Shown in pieces: positions 8,385 through 17,660 of a DNA stretch of 64,000 bases; the stretch's first letter is position 1; each line of letters starts with the position of its first letter. The position numbers and the translations under genes are program-made. The notes beneath the pieces are model-generated. The model saw nothing but the letters and a program-made list of their open reading frames with translations, searched no databases and was not told where the DNA came from. The stretch lies in contig JAIDUK010000036.1 of NCBI GenBank assembly GCA_029060215.1, forward strand, positions 169,179 through 233,178, given 5' to 3'. Source of the stretch: Alistipes sp. (lineage in GTDB: Bacteria; Bacteroidota; Bacteroidia; Bacteroidales; Rikenellaceae).

Positions 8385-10751
8385 TTAGAATCCCATCTGT
8401 TTCAAGTGTGCGGCGACTTTGGCTTCGAGGTCGGCGATTTCGGCGTCGATTTCCGGAAGTGTCTGAGCATAGCGTTCGGCGAGTGCCGAGACTTTCGAGG
8501 TCAGTTGCTGACCAATACGTTGCATTTCGCTGTCGAGCCGGGCCGAAAGGGCCGCGAACCATTTCTTTTCGATAACCAACCGTTTGATATCGTCTTCTGT
8601 CAGATCGGCGTATTTGACCATCAGTGCCGTCAGCAGATTATATTTCAAGGTCTTCAAGGTTTTCTTCGTCAGCGAAATATCCTCTTTCAACTTAAGATAT
8701 TGCATCAGAACAGCGATTTCATCGGCATCCGATTTCTTGTCGAGGGTTTTGATTCGCTTTTTGACGTTGCTGTCGGTGAGTTTGTTGTCCGCGAAGTTAT
8801 CTTCGTCGAATGCTTCGTCCGCATGCTCTTCGAGCAGTTCGTTCAGTTGGTTTTCCTTATCGTTCAACAGCTCCTCAGAAGCCGAGATCAACCGCTTTTC
8901 TTTCGCGAAATACTCGTCGACGACAATCGAAACAGGCAATAAATCGCATGCGACATCTTCCGGCGTCGAGGCCTTCTTCTCCTTCGGTTTCGCATCTTTC
9001 TTTTTTGCCGTCGGCTGCGGCGTATACAGTTCCGCTTTCCACCCGTTCGCGGCAATCAGATAGCAGTCGTCCTGCATCGTTTCGCTCCAATAGTTCATCA
9101 GGCAGTCGTATACATCATAAGCATCGACCAGCGATTCATCGTGTTTGAACGTTGCGAGCAGCGAATCGCTCAACGCTTCAATAAGACGCTTCGGCGCAAG
9201 CCCTGTGTTTAGAGAATAAAGAGCCTCGCGGTGTTGGTTGCACCATTCGGCATAACTCCGATAGAAAATCTCGGTCTGGTGGCGGAAGTCGGAGTTCGCC
9301 ATAATCGTATCGCGAACTGCCTCTGGTTCGCAATTCAATGCGAAATACCCAGCACGCGTGTCGTGCGGTCGGAACAGGTCATTGCGCAAAGAGGGACACA
9401 CCTGCCAATACGCAGCAAGTTGTTCGATGTCGTGGGCGGGCAGGCCTCCATGCAGATGGGCGTCTATATCTTGCTGTATCTCGGTATCCGGCGCCGAAAT
9501 ATAGCGCGGAATATTCAGGTTATAGTCATTGCGTTCAATCTCTTCCAGCGGAACGAAGCGGGCAAAATACGGCACATCGCGCTGTTTCTGCCATACATCC
9601 ACAATGCGGCGAATATCCTGCTCGCGCAACCGGTTTTTCGCACCGTCTTTCATGAAGCCGGACTTCGCGTCGATCATGAACACACCTTTACGATTGGAAG
9701 CCTCGGATTTTTCGAGGATGATGATACATGCCGGAATACCCGTGCCGAAGAAAAGATTGGCCGGCAATCCGATAATGCCTTTGATGTATCGCTTTTCAAC
9801 AACCAGATATTTGCGGATTTGCGCTTCGGCATTGCCTCGGAACAACACGCCATGCGGAAGGATGCAGGCTCCGCACCCCGTCTGTTTAATCGACCGCACA
9901 ATATGAAGCAGGAAAGCATAGTCCCCGTTTTTCTCCGGCGGAACACCGATCGACGAGCCCCAACGATGATATTGGTCTTCTTCTTTCACGCCTTTCAACC
10001 ACGATTTGGTCGAGAACGGGGGATTGGCGACCACGAAGTCGAAAGTTTTGAGATTGCCGGATTCATCTTCGTATTGGGGATCGTTGAGCGTATCACCTTG
10101 TTTGATAGTTGCGTATGGATCATTGTGAAGAATCATGTTCATCTTCGCCAGTCCGACTGTGGCATTGTCTTTCTCCTGCCCATACAAGGTTGCATCCGTC
10201 GGTGTTTCGGCTTTGGCTCGAAGAAGCAGCGACCCGGAACCGCATGCCGGATCGTAGATGGTAGTTCGGATGCTATTTACCTTATCGAGCCCCAAAACCT
10301 TGGCTATTACCCGGCTGACCTCTGCCGGGGTATAGAATTGACCTTTGCTTTTTCCGCTTTCGGTCGCAAAATTCTTCATCAGGTACTCATAGGCATCGCC
10401 TATAAGGTCGTCATCGGCAGCCCGGTTTTTGCTGAAATCGAGGTCGGAGGTCTGGAATATAGAGATAAGCCCGCTCAATGTTTCGACTTTATCCTTGCCT
10501 TTGCCGAGCTTGGTTTCATCGTCGAAATCCGCGATAAACACTCCATCCAGTTGGTTGGCTTCGGACAAAGCCGCCATTTTCTTGTTCATCTCCTCACCGA
10601 TGTTGGCATGTCCTTTCAGAGCGACGAAATCCTCAAAATAGCAACCTGCAGGAATGTCTATCATGAAATTAGAGTCGTTGCGACTTTTGTCGCTGATGTA
10701 TTTCACGAACAGAATCACCAATACATAATCCTTGTATTGGCTTGCATCCAT
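8385..10751 (-). CDS. hsdM: Type I restriction methyltransferase subunit M (5' end apparently frameshifted)
   Basis: GQFYTPAEVSRVIAKVLGL, DPACGSGSLLL, VANPPFSTKSW motifs. Conserved N-term MAIKKSELYS is present at 10818 but in another frame from LWKCCDELRGGMDASQYKDY. Confidence 0.9.
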   Translation of the reverse strand: MDASQYKDYVLVILFVKYISDKSRNDSNFMIDIPAGCYFEDFVALKGHANIGEEMNKKMAALSEANQLDGVFIADFDDETKLGKGKDKVETLSGLISIFQTSDLDFSKNRAADDDLIGDAYEYLMKNFATESGKSKGQFYTPAEVSRVIAKVLGLDKVNSIRTTIYDPACGSGSLLLRAKAETPTDATLYGQEKDNATVGLAKMNMILHNDPYATIKQGDTLNDPQYEDESGNLKTFDFVVANPPFSTKSWLKGVKEEDQYHRWGSSIGVPPEKNGDYAFLLHIVRSIKQTGCGACILPHGVLFRGNAEAQIRKYLVVEKRYIKGIIGLPANLFFGTGIPACIIILEKSEASNRKGVFMIDAKSGFMKDGAKNRLREQDIRRIVDVWQKQRDVPYFARFVPLEEIERNDYNLNIPRYISAPDTEIQQDIDAHLHGGLPAHDIEQLAAYWQVCPSLRNDLFRPHDTRAGYFALNCEPEAVRDTIMANSDFRHQTEIFYRSYAEWCNQHREALYSLNTGLAPKRLIEALSDSLLATFKHDESLVDAYDVYDCLMNYWSETMQDDCYLIAANGWKAELYTPQPTAKKKDAKPKEKKASTPEDVACDLLPVSIVVDEYFAKEKRLISASEELLNDKENQLNELLEEHADEAFDEDNFADNKLTDSNVKKRIKTLDKKSDADEIAVLMQYLKLKEDISLTKKTLKTLKYNLLTALMVKYADLTEDDIKRLVIEKKWFAALSARLDSEMQRIGQQLTSKVSALAERYAQTLPEIDAEIADLEAKVAAHLKQMGF

Positions 10752-10823
10752 GCCTCCGCGAAGTTCATCGCAACATTTCCAAAGAGTTACTATATAATTC
10801 TGATTTTTTGATTGCCATACAGC

Positions 10824-11012
10824 CTATTTTTTACCGATTAAATCTTTGGGATCCACTTGAAGGATATTGGCAATCTTGAAAAGCAACTCCAAATTGGGTT
10901 GCCGACGATTGCAAGCATAAGCATTTACCATACTGAAACTCTTGCCGAGTTTTTCGGCCAGCCAAGTCTGTTTAATACCTTTTTCTTCAAGTATTTCCTT
11001 TATTCTGTTCAT
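10824..11012 (-). CDS. XRE-family HTH transcriptional regulator
   Basis: 62 aa MNRIKEILEEKGIKQTWLAEKLGKSFSMVNAYACNRRQPNLELLFKIANILQVDPKDLI; 6 nt upstream of the original hsdM start. Confidence 0.9.
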   Translation of the reverse strand: MNRIKEILEEKGIKQTWLAEKLGKSFSMVNAYACNRRQPNLELLFKIANILQVDPKDLIGKK

Positions 11013-11088
11013 ATATCACTACACTAATATGAAACATATTTCGCATAAAGATATGAAATTATTAGCTATAATTCAAAAAAAAGAGAGC

Positions 11089-11757
11089 CTAATGCTCTCT
11101 CTTTAATTTGGCTGCTTTACCATTGAGTTTCTCTGCTTCCCGTTCTTTGAGTCTTGCTTGTTCTTCCAACTGCACCTTGCGTTGTATGGTTCGTTCATAT
11201 TCTTCGACATCATTTTTCATTCGGCGGATTTTTGTGTTGTCGCGGTTTAGTTCGAATATTTCTTCCAGTTCGGCAATGCGGCCGGGTAGCGCTTCGCCTT
11301 TCATTTTGATATAGCGGTATTTCAGGTCGTTGTCGATACGGTCGTAATTGGGTTTCGCAGTCCAATACAGCATCGTGCACAGCAGCACGATTGCCGACAT
11401 CATGCCTATCATCGTCCAGAATACTCCTTTCGATTCGATGGCGAGCGATATTCTGTGTTGCGTTATTCTCGGCGGCAGTTCGGCAGGGATTTCGATGGCT
11501 TCGACAGCTGCTTGCAGATTGTCTATACCGTTTTGTGTCTTTGTATTGCTTTGTTCGATGCTATCCAATCGTCCGGCAAGCTGGATTATTATTGTCCGTT
11601 GTTCTTGTTCGGAGCGAACGATTTGCTCTATTCGTTGCGGCAAATCCGTATTGATCGATTGGTTATTCTTTGCCGATAGTTCGGTTTCGATGGTTTTGAC
11701 CATTGTCTCCTTGAAGTCTTCGTACATTTCGTAAGACATCATATCGTTTTCTTTCAT
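11089..11757 (-). CDS. Mobilization-associated coiled-coil protein with one TM segment
   Basis: 222 aa; coiled coil, TM GVFWTMIGMMSAIVLLCTMLYW, Lys/Glu-rich C-term; follows the relaxase. Confidence 0.5.
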   Translation of the reverse strand: MKENDMMSYEMYEDFKETMVKTIETELSAKNNQSINTDLPQRIEQIVRSEQEQRTIIIQLAGRLDSIEQSNTKTQNGIDNLQAAVEAIEIPAELPPRITQHRISLAIESKGVFWTMIGMMSAIVLLCTMLYWTAKPNYDRIDNDLKYRYIKMKGEALPGRIAELEEIFELNRDNTKIRRMKNDVEEYERTIQRKVQLEEQARLKEREAEKLNGKAAKLKREH

Positions 11758-11774
11758 AGTTGTTTGTTTTAGGG

Positions 11775-12932
11775 TTATAATTTCATTTTGGTTTTACGTT
11801 CGCGCAGACGGCGTTTCTGCTCCATTGCTGCTACCGCCATAGCTTCGGCAACGGTGTTGAGCAGTGCTGTAATGCGGGCTATATATTCTTCGGGACTTTC
11901 GCCGGGCTTGCGTTGTAGTTGGACCGCAGACAATCCGACAGGCGAATCATTGGGCGGCAACGGCAATGCTCCGATATTGTCGCCGAAGTTTATCGAACCG
12001 GCATCTGCTTGGCCCTTATTGACGCTTCCGCCTGTATTGCCGAATAGGCCAGTAAATGCCGACCTATAATTGCCTATGGCTGCATGGAATCCCGTTGCAA
12101 GCGTCGCCCGATACCAGGTTTGCTGCTGTGCCTGCGTAAAGTGTCGGTTCAGCTTCGAGTAGCTGAATTGGCGGTCTATTTTCGAACCTGAAAACTCGAA
12201 ACCGTTCTTGCCGAACAACACTCCTTGCTTTTGATTGGTCGAGCCGCAATACTTATAACGCATAGCAATACCTTGCTCTTTCAGCCGAAGCTCCAAATCG
12301 TTCCAATTACCGCAATCCGGCAAACTCGTTTTGATTGCGTCGTATATTTCGTATTTGGTTTTATCGGGTTCCCGCAACTGCTCCCGTCGCACGTCGTCCT
12401 TTCCCGGCGCAAGATGCAATCCGTATTTCCCGGTCAATGCGCGACAGACTTTCGCATTTCGTATTTTAATGTTCTTGTCCGATATAGTTTGTCCGTTGTT
12501 TCCTACCCGATTATAGACCAAATGACAATACGGATGCGGTTGGTCGAGATGGCGCACCAGCAGGTATTGCGTATCGGTAATCCCCATGCGCAGCATGTAC
12601 TCTTTGGCAATCTGTGTCATCAACACATCGGTCATGTGCGGCGCATCTTTCGATGAAAACGAAAGGGATATATGCCCGATAGCATTCTTGATACGAGGAT
12701 TCAGTAATGTTTAGTCTTTAAAGTCCTGCAGCATCTCCCGCACGTCCGGCGGAGTAATACTCTCGGCTGCCAATATCCGCGATTGCACCTTACCTCGCTT
12801 CGTTTTATCCATGCCGGTTTTGCCGACTATGGACTCCGCTCGGTGATCTCCGCCGTCTTTCAGACGACATCGGTTCATTACATATTCGACCGTTCCGGCT
12901 AATGATAACCCGGCAATGATTTTACCGATCAT
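11775..12932 (-). pseudogene. MobB-type relaxase interrupted by one in-frame TAA stop
   Basis: ORFs 12711-12932 and 11775-12635 are in the same frame (297 nt apart); reading through the TAA at 12711-12713 gives ...REMLQDFKD*TLLNPRIKNAIGHISLSFSSKDAPHMTDVLMTQIAKEYM with the HISLSF relaxase motif. Confidence 0.85.
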
Positions 12933-13274
12933 CGCGAAGATGCTTTAATAGGACCTCAATACTTGCTAGAATAGTCGTATGAGGGGACACTATCCCTGTA
13001 AATCCTTTCGCATGGGCAAGGCGGGTAAGTTGGTTTAGGTTACGTGCCATGCCTTTGAGTTGAGACATGAAGTACAGATGTTCGCGGCGCAGACGTTCGC
13101 GCACACGCCCGGCAGCTATCAGCTGGTGGGCGGTTTTGTGCCGAGTGAGATACTTTGTGCCGGTTTTCTGATGTACGGGATGCAGTGCTTGTCGCGTAGG
13201 GCTTCCCGAATCATCTCCGAGAGTTGGTCAGCAGTCATGCCGTTCAGATAGATTTCCTTTGCTCCATGGTTCAT
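12922..13274 (-). pseudogene. Composite remnant: xis/HTH-like 5' piece joined out of frame to MobC C-terminus
   Basis: MNHGAKEIYLNGMTADQLSEMIREALRDK... starts at 13274 and stops; another frame continues KYLTRHKTAHQLIAAGRVRERLRREHLYFMSQLKGMARNLNQLTRLAHAKGF...LRDDR (MobC C-term). Confidence 0.6.
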
Positions 13275-13839
13275 TTGGTTTAATACCGCAAAGGAAAGCT
13301 TTATCGGAGCTATCTGAGATAAGTATTGTGTTGCAGAATAGTGTCACTTGAATGACAAAGTGGCAGAAGAGGGCAGTCGACAGTTCCGTATTTTCTCTGT
13401 ACGGATTGTGTCGGTTTGCCTCTTTTTCCGTTTTCGTTCAATAAAGTTGAGATAGTAATCGTTTTTGAGTTTCAATCTTCGTTTTTCGGCATAAAACCTT
13501 TTTTACAACATTCACATTAACTCCGTTCCCTTAGTCAACAAAATCGAGTCAGGCTTCATTTTCCAGGTTTACCTGAATAGAATGGAATTTCCTTTGGCGC
13601 ATTTTTTTGTGTTCCAGCGTTTGGGCAGTATCTTCGTATTCTGGGAACCGACCCGAAGGTATACGGGATATTTCCTGTTTTTCTTCGACGGCTTATCAGT
13701 TCTGATACATTTGCAAATCGAATATTCTGCTATATATTAATTAGCTCACATGGGCTAAGTTAGTTGGCGGTTTGGAGACGGCAAAATATTATTGGAGAAG
13801 TTTTATTATATTTGTAACTAATTATAAAATATACACATT

Positions 13840-14676
13840 ATGACTTTTGCCGAATACCTAAACAAAGACGATGATGATTTTAATACTATATCAGAGTATT
13901 ATACAACCTTTCTAACTGATTTTTCGACGAAAGGATTCATTTATGAAGAACAGTTAAAATTAAAGGGTGCTACTGATAAGTTTATAAATTCAGCATCTCA
14001 ATTAGCTTATCAAGGTAAAGAGGTACGAGAACATGTTTCAATATTGGTTGATGAATTAATTCGATCTTGCAAATATTATAGAAGAATAAATAACAAGCCA
14101 AGAATACTATTTTCACTCTTTAGCAAAAGTCTTAAATACAAATCATTAGAGCGTGTGCATGAGGCTTTTGAAAATTTATATTCTAAGAGCATAGACATTA
14201 TTAATGATATTACCACGTCATATTCATATAAATACTCTGGCACTTCCTTAGAACTAAATGGGTTTTACCAACCAAAGAATACAAATAAAGATGAGGTTAA
14301 GCGATTGATTAGAGAAGCAATACAATTAATTATTGAAGATGATTCTCTGTCAGATAAATCCAAAACCCAAATTATTGAGTATTTAAATAAAGTAATAAGT
14401 AAGCTTGACTATGATTATATATCATGGACAACCGTACTTGGACATATAAAAGAGGCTATTATTGTATTAGGGGCTTTAGGGTCTTTTATTGGAGGATATT
14501 CTTCATTACGTAAAGCAGAGGAGAAATTAGAAGAAACAACTAAATTGATTCAACAAAATTCTATCACAATTAATTATAAAATTATTAACGAAACTTTTAA
14601 AGTTAGCAATATTACCCAGCTCAATGAATTCAGTGAAACAATATTACAAATTGAAAGTAGTGACAAGTCAGAATAA
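13840..14676 (+). CDS. Hypothetical AT-rich island protein with an internal hydrophobic/Gly-rich segment
   Basis: 278 aa ORF, low GC; AIIVLGALGSFIGGYSSLRKAEEKLEE; no family recognised. Confidence 0.7.
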   Translation: MTFAEYLNKDDDDFNTISEYYTTFLTDFSTKGFIYEEQLKLKGATDKFINSASQLAYQGKEVREHVSILVDELIRSCKYYRRINNKPRILFSLFSKSLKYKSLERVHEAFENLYSKSIDIINDITTSYSYKYSGTSLELNGFYQPKNTNKDEVKRLIREAIQLIIEDDSLSDKSKTQIIEYLNKVISKLDYDYISWTTVLGHIKEAIIVLGALGSFIGGYSSLRKAEEKLEETTKLIQQNSITINYKIINETFKVSNITQLNEFSETILQIESSDKSE

Positions 14677-14818
14677 AATAATAGGGTCGCAAAAAGGGGC
14701 TTAGGTTTTTCGATATCGAGCAAAGCTTTATAAATATTGGATTATCGAGGAAAATTTAGCCATCTCAAAGCCAAAGGTTAAAAACATAACTATCAGATAA
14801 TCAAACATACAGGTTTTT

Positions 14819-14831
14819 CGCTTCAGACCTC
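14819..14831 (+). repeat. attR-like direct repeat CGCTTCAGACCTC
   Basis: Exact copy of 762-774. Confidence 0.85.
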
Positions 14832-14837
14832 GAAGAG

Positions 14838-14870
14838 ATGGCGCGGTAGTAATCTACCGCGCCATGCTAT
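14838..14870 (+). terminator. Terminator-like hairpin next to attR
   Basis: 12-bp perfect stem ATGGCGCGGTAG-TAAT-CTACCGCGCCAT followed by GCTATTTTATT. Confidence 0.75.
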
Positions 14871-14881
14871 TTTATTGGGTA

Positions 14882-16204
14882 TCAAATGGCCTTGCGGGCC
14901 CACCGTCCGGAACGGAGGTAGAGATAGGAGGAGAGCAGGACGAGGTAATAAACGTGGTCGGCGGACCAACAAAGGGCGACGCCGGCGCGGAACCCGAAAG
15001 CGAGGAGGCAGGTATAAGCCATATAGACGGCGGCGGTGAGGGTGACGATAATCATGGCGGCGCGGGTGTCGCCCGTACCGGAGACGCTGAACTGGTAGAT
15101 GATGGCGGGCCCGCAGATGATGAACGACGTGAGCATGACCCTTAGAGATGCGACCGAAGCGGCTATCAACTCGGTATTGTCGGTATAGATGCGCAGCACG
15201 GGCTCCGGAAAGAGGAACGCGAGGACCACTATGGGCAGCACGAAGAGATAACAAAGCCGAATCATGCGGCGGCACAACGCCAACACGCTGCTGCCTTGCC
15301 CGGCGCCGATCAGATTGCTGACCAACGAACTGGCGGTCGAGGCGAAGGCGTTGACGAACATGAAGATGAACGACGAGACGCTGCGCACGATATTGGAAAC
15401 AGCCAGCGGCCGCTCGCCCAGATGCTCGATGGCGACGAAGAAAAAGAGCCACGCGAAAAACGCGAAACCCTCCTGCGCCATGATCCACACCGAGACGCCG
15501 AGAATGCGGCCCAGCAACGGGAAATCGAGGCCCTGCCAACGGAACAGCCCGTAGCGCCTGTGGTCGGTCCGCAACCGGGTGTAGAGGACGAAGAAAAGTA
15601 CCGAGACGCCCTCCGAAAGCGCCGAAGCGATGGCCGCGCCGGCGATGCCCAGGGCGGGGAATCCGTATTTGCCGAAAATCAGCATGTAGTTGAGCACCAC
15701 GTTGGTAAGGACCATGACGACCGAATTGCTCGTCAGTATGCGCGTGCGGGTCGTGGCGACGTAGAAAGCCCGGAACATGGCGGCGGCGAACGAGAAGAAG
15801 AAACCGTAGACGCGCCAGTTCAGATAACTTACGGCCGCGGCGTAGACCTGGTCGGATTCGATCAGCAGCCGCAGCAGCCGGGGAGCCCACAGCCGTGAGG
15901 CGGCGAAAAGCAGGGCCGCCAGCAGGAGCAGAAATCCCATGCCCTGCGTGAAAATCGGGCCGATGCCGCGGTAGTCCTTTTCGCCGTTGCGCCGTGCCAT
16001 CAGCACCTGCGCGCCGATACTGAACCCGAACCCGAGCATGAAGATGACCAGGTAGAAGATGCCGGCCAGCGCGGCGGCCCCCAGCTCGGTCTCGCCGACG
16101 CGGCCCAGATAGGCCGTATCGGTCAGTCCGATAAGCTGTTCCATGAGCAGGCTCAGCAAGACCGGAAAGGTGATTTTCAGTATCTGTCTGTCGGAAAAAG
16201 GCAT
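14882..16204 (-). CDS. MATE family efflux transporter
   Basis: 440 aa polytopic protein; KITFPVLLSLLMEQLIGLTDTAYLGRVGETELGAAALAG. Confidence 0.93.
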   Translation of the reverse strand: MPFSDRQILKITFPVLLSLLMEQLIGLTDTAYLGRVGETELGAAALAGIFYLVIFMLGFGFSIGAQVLMARRNGEKDYRGIGPIFTQGMGFLLLLAALLFAASRLWAPRLLRLLIESDQVYAAAVSYLNWRVYGFFFSFAAAMFRAFYVATTRTRILTSNSVVMVLTNVVLNYMLIFGKYGFPALGIAGAAIASALSEGVSVLFFVLYTRLRTDHRRYGLFRWQGLDFPLLGRILGVSVWIMAQEGFAFFAWLFFFVAIEHLGERPLAVSNIVRSVSSFIFMFVNAFASTASSLVSNLIGAGQGSSVLALCRRMIRLCYLFVLPIVVLAFLFPEPVLRIYTDNTELIAASVASLRVMLTSFIICGPAIIYQFSVSGTGDTRAAMIIVTLTAAVYMAYTCLLAFGFRAGVALCWSADHVYYLVLLSSYLYLRSGRWARKAI

Positions 16205-16341
16205 GGCGCCGCAAAGATACGCTTTTCGGGGAAATTCATGCAGTGTTCGGTCGGTTTCGGTGCTGTTTTCGGAGGTTCGCCACCGGACAAAACAACGGCC
16301 GTCTTGCGAAAAGACGGCCGCTGCGGATGGGGTGGGAAAGC

Positions 16342-16638
16342 CTACTTCTCGACCTTCGCCTTGAACTTGTCCAACTGGTGCTTGAGGGCGTCGATAGCCT
16401 CGTCGACCGCCTCCTCGAATGTCTTGGCCTGGTGGCTGGCGACCAAATCCTCGCCCGGCATGCGGAGCGTGATGGTGGCTATCTTGTTGCCTTTTTCGTA
16501 GTCCTTATCGAGCTTGAGAATGACCTCGGCGCCTGTGGAGCGCTCGGCGAAACGGTCCAACTTCGCCATCTTGGCATTCACGAATTCGACCAGCCGCTTG
16601 TCGGCGTCGAATCTGACGGATTGAATCTGCACGTTCAT
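16342..16638 (-). CDS. hpf: Ribosome hibernation promoting factor (HPF/RaiA)
   Basis: MNVQIQSVRFDADKRLVEFVNAKMAKLDRF...LPGEDLVASHQAKTFEEAVDEAIDALKHQLDKFK-type sequence; start chosen at MNVQIQ. Confidence 0.9.
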   Translation of the reverse strand: MNVQIQSVRFDADKRLVEFVNAKMAKLDRFAERSTGAEVILKLDKDYEKGNKIATITLRMPGEDLVASHQAKTFEEAVDEAIDALKHQLDKFKAKVEK

Positions 16639-16657
16639 AGCCTTGGCTTTTAATGTT

Positions 16658-17563
16658 TTACTTATTCCCCTTCTGCTCCCGGGGATGGGCTTTGGCATAA
16701 ATCTCTCTCAGTCGGGCGATGCTGTTGTGAGTGTAGACCTGCGTGGCCTGCAACGACGCGTGGCCCAGCAGCTCCTGTATCTCGCGCATGTCGGCGCCGC
16801 CGTTCATCAGGTGGGTGGCGAACGTATGCCGGAGCACGTGGGGGCTCTTTTTGCCCTGTACTCCTGCACGGGTCAGTTCGTCCTGGACAAGCCGGTAAAC
16901 CGTCGTGCGGGAAATGCGCTTTCCTTGCTGAGTTAAAAATAGTGCTTTTTCTTGGGATTTGCAAATTTTCTGCCGTTCGATAACGCGCAGATAGTGTCGG
17001 ATTTTGTCGCGCACCTCCTCCAGAATGGGTACCATGCGCTCCTTGTCGCCCTTGCCGCGGATGCGCAGCGACGTTCCGTCGGCCGAAAGGTCGTCGCGGT
17101 CGATGCCCACCAATTCGGCCAGGCGCAGACCGCACGAATAGAAAAGCAGCACGGCCAGCGAATTGCGCTCGGTGAGGAACTCGTCGCTGTCGAACCCGCA
17201 TTCGCTGACGATGGCCGACATGCGGCTTTCGGGCACGAAGGCAGGCAGGCGGCGCGAGGTCTTGAGCGAAGCGAGGGGCCGCAGCACGTCCTTGTCGACG
17301 GCGCCCGTGCGGTGCAGCCAGCGAAAAAGGGTCCGTAGCGATGAGAGCTCGCGGTTCATGGTGGCGGCGCCGATGCCGCCCTGCTCGGTGCGGAAGATGA
17401 TCCACTCGCGGATATGGCCGACGGTTATCTCGCGCGGGTCGAAACGGGCGTCGTCGGTGCCGAGCCACGCCAGGAAATTCTCCACGTCGCGGCGGTAATT
17501 GCGCACGGTGAGGGGCGAATAGCGGCGTTCGGCCTCCAAATAGCGGATGAAATCGGCGAGCAT
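16658..17563 (-). CDS. xerC: Tyrosine recombinase XerC/XerD
   Basis: 301 aa; RGKGDKERMVPI, HVLRHTFATHLMNGGADMREIQELLGHASLQATQVYTH. Confidence 0.9.
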   Translation of the reverse strand: MLADFIRYLEAERRYSPLTVRNYRRDVENFLAWLGTDDARFDPREITVGHIREWIIFRTEQGGIGAATMNRELSSLRTLFRWLHRTGAVDKDVLRPLASLKTSRRLPAFVPESRMSAIVSECGFDSDEFLTERNSLAVLLFYSCGLRLAELVGIDRDDLSADGTSLRIRGKGDKERMVPILEEVRDKIRHYLRVIERQKICKSQEKALFLTQQGKRISRTTVYRLVQDELTRAGVQGKKSPHVLRHTFATHLMNGGADMREIQELLGHASLQATQVYTHNSIARLREIYAKAHPREQKGNK

Positions 17564-17660
17564 GGAGCAAATATAACGAATTTTTCGTAGCTTTATTGAA
17601 AATAGGCTCTATATAAAAGCCGGTTTGCTTTTCCATCCGACTTGCGTTATCTTTGTCCTT

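Larger units (their letters stand above)
775..14831. mobile_element. Genomic island integrated at tRNA-Cys: Type I R-M/TIR defence operon plus degenerate mobilization module
   Basis: Flanking 13-bp direct repeats from the tRNA 3' end, AT-rich accessory gene content, relaxase/mobC remnants, duplicated terminator-like hairpins next to both repeats. Confidence 0.8.

Noticed and set aside
16658-17563. Tyrosine recombinase just outside the island as the island's integrase
   Set aside because: It lies beyond attR, past the MATE gene, next to hpf, and reads as a housekeeping XerC/D of 301 aa; the island itself has no visible integrase.
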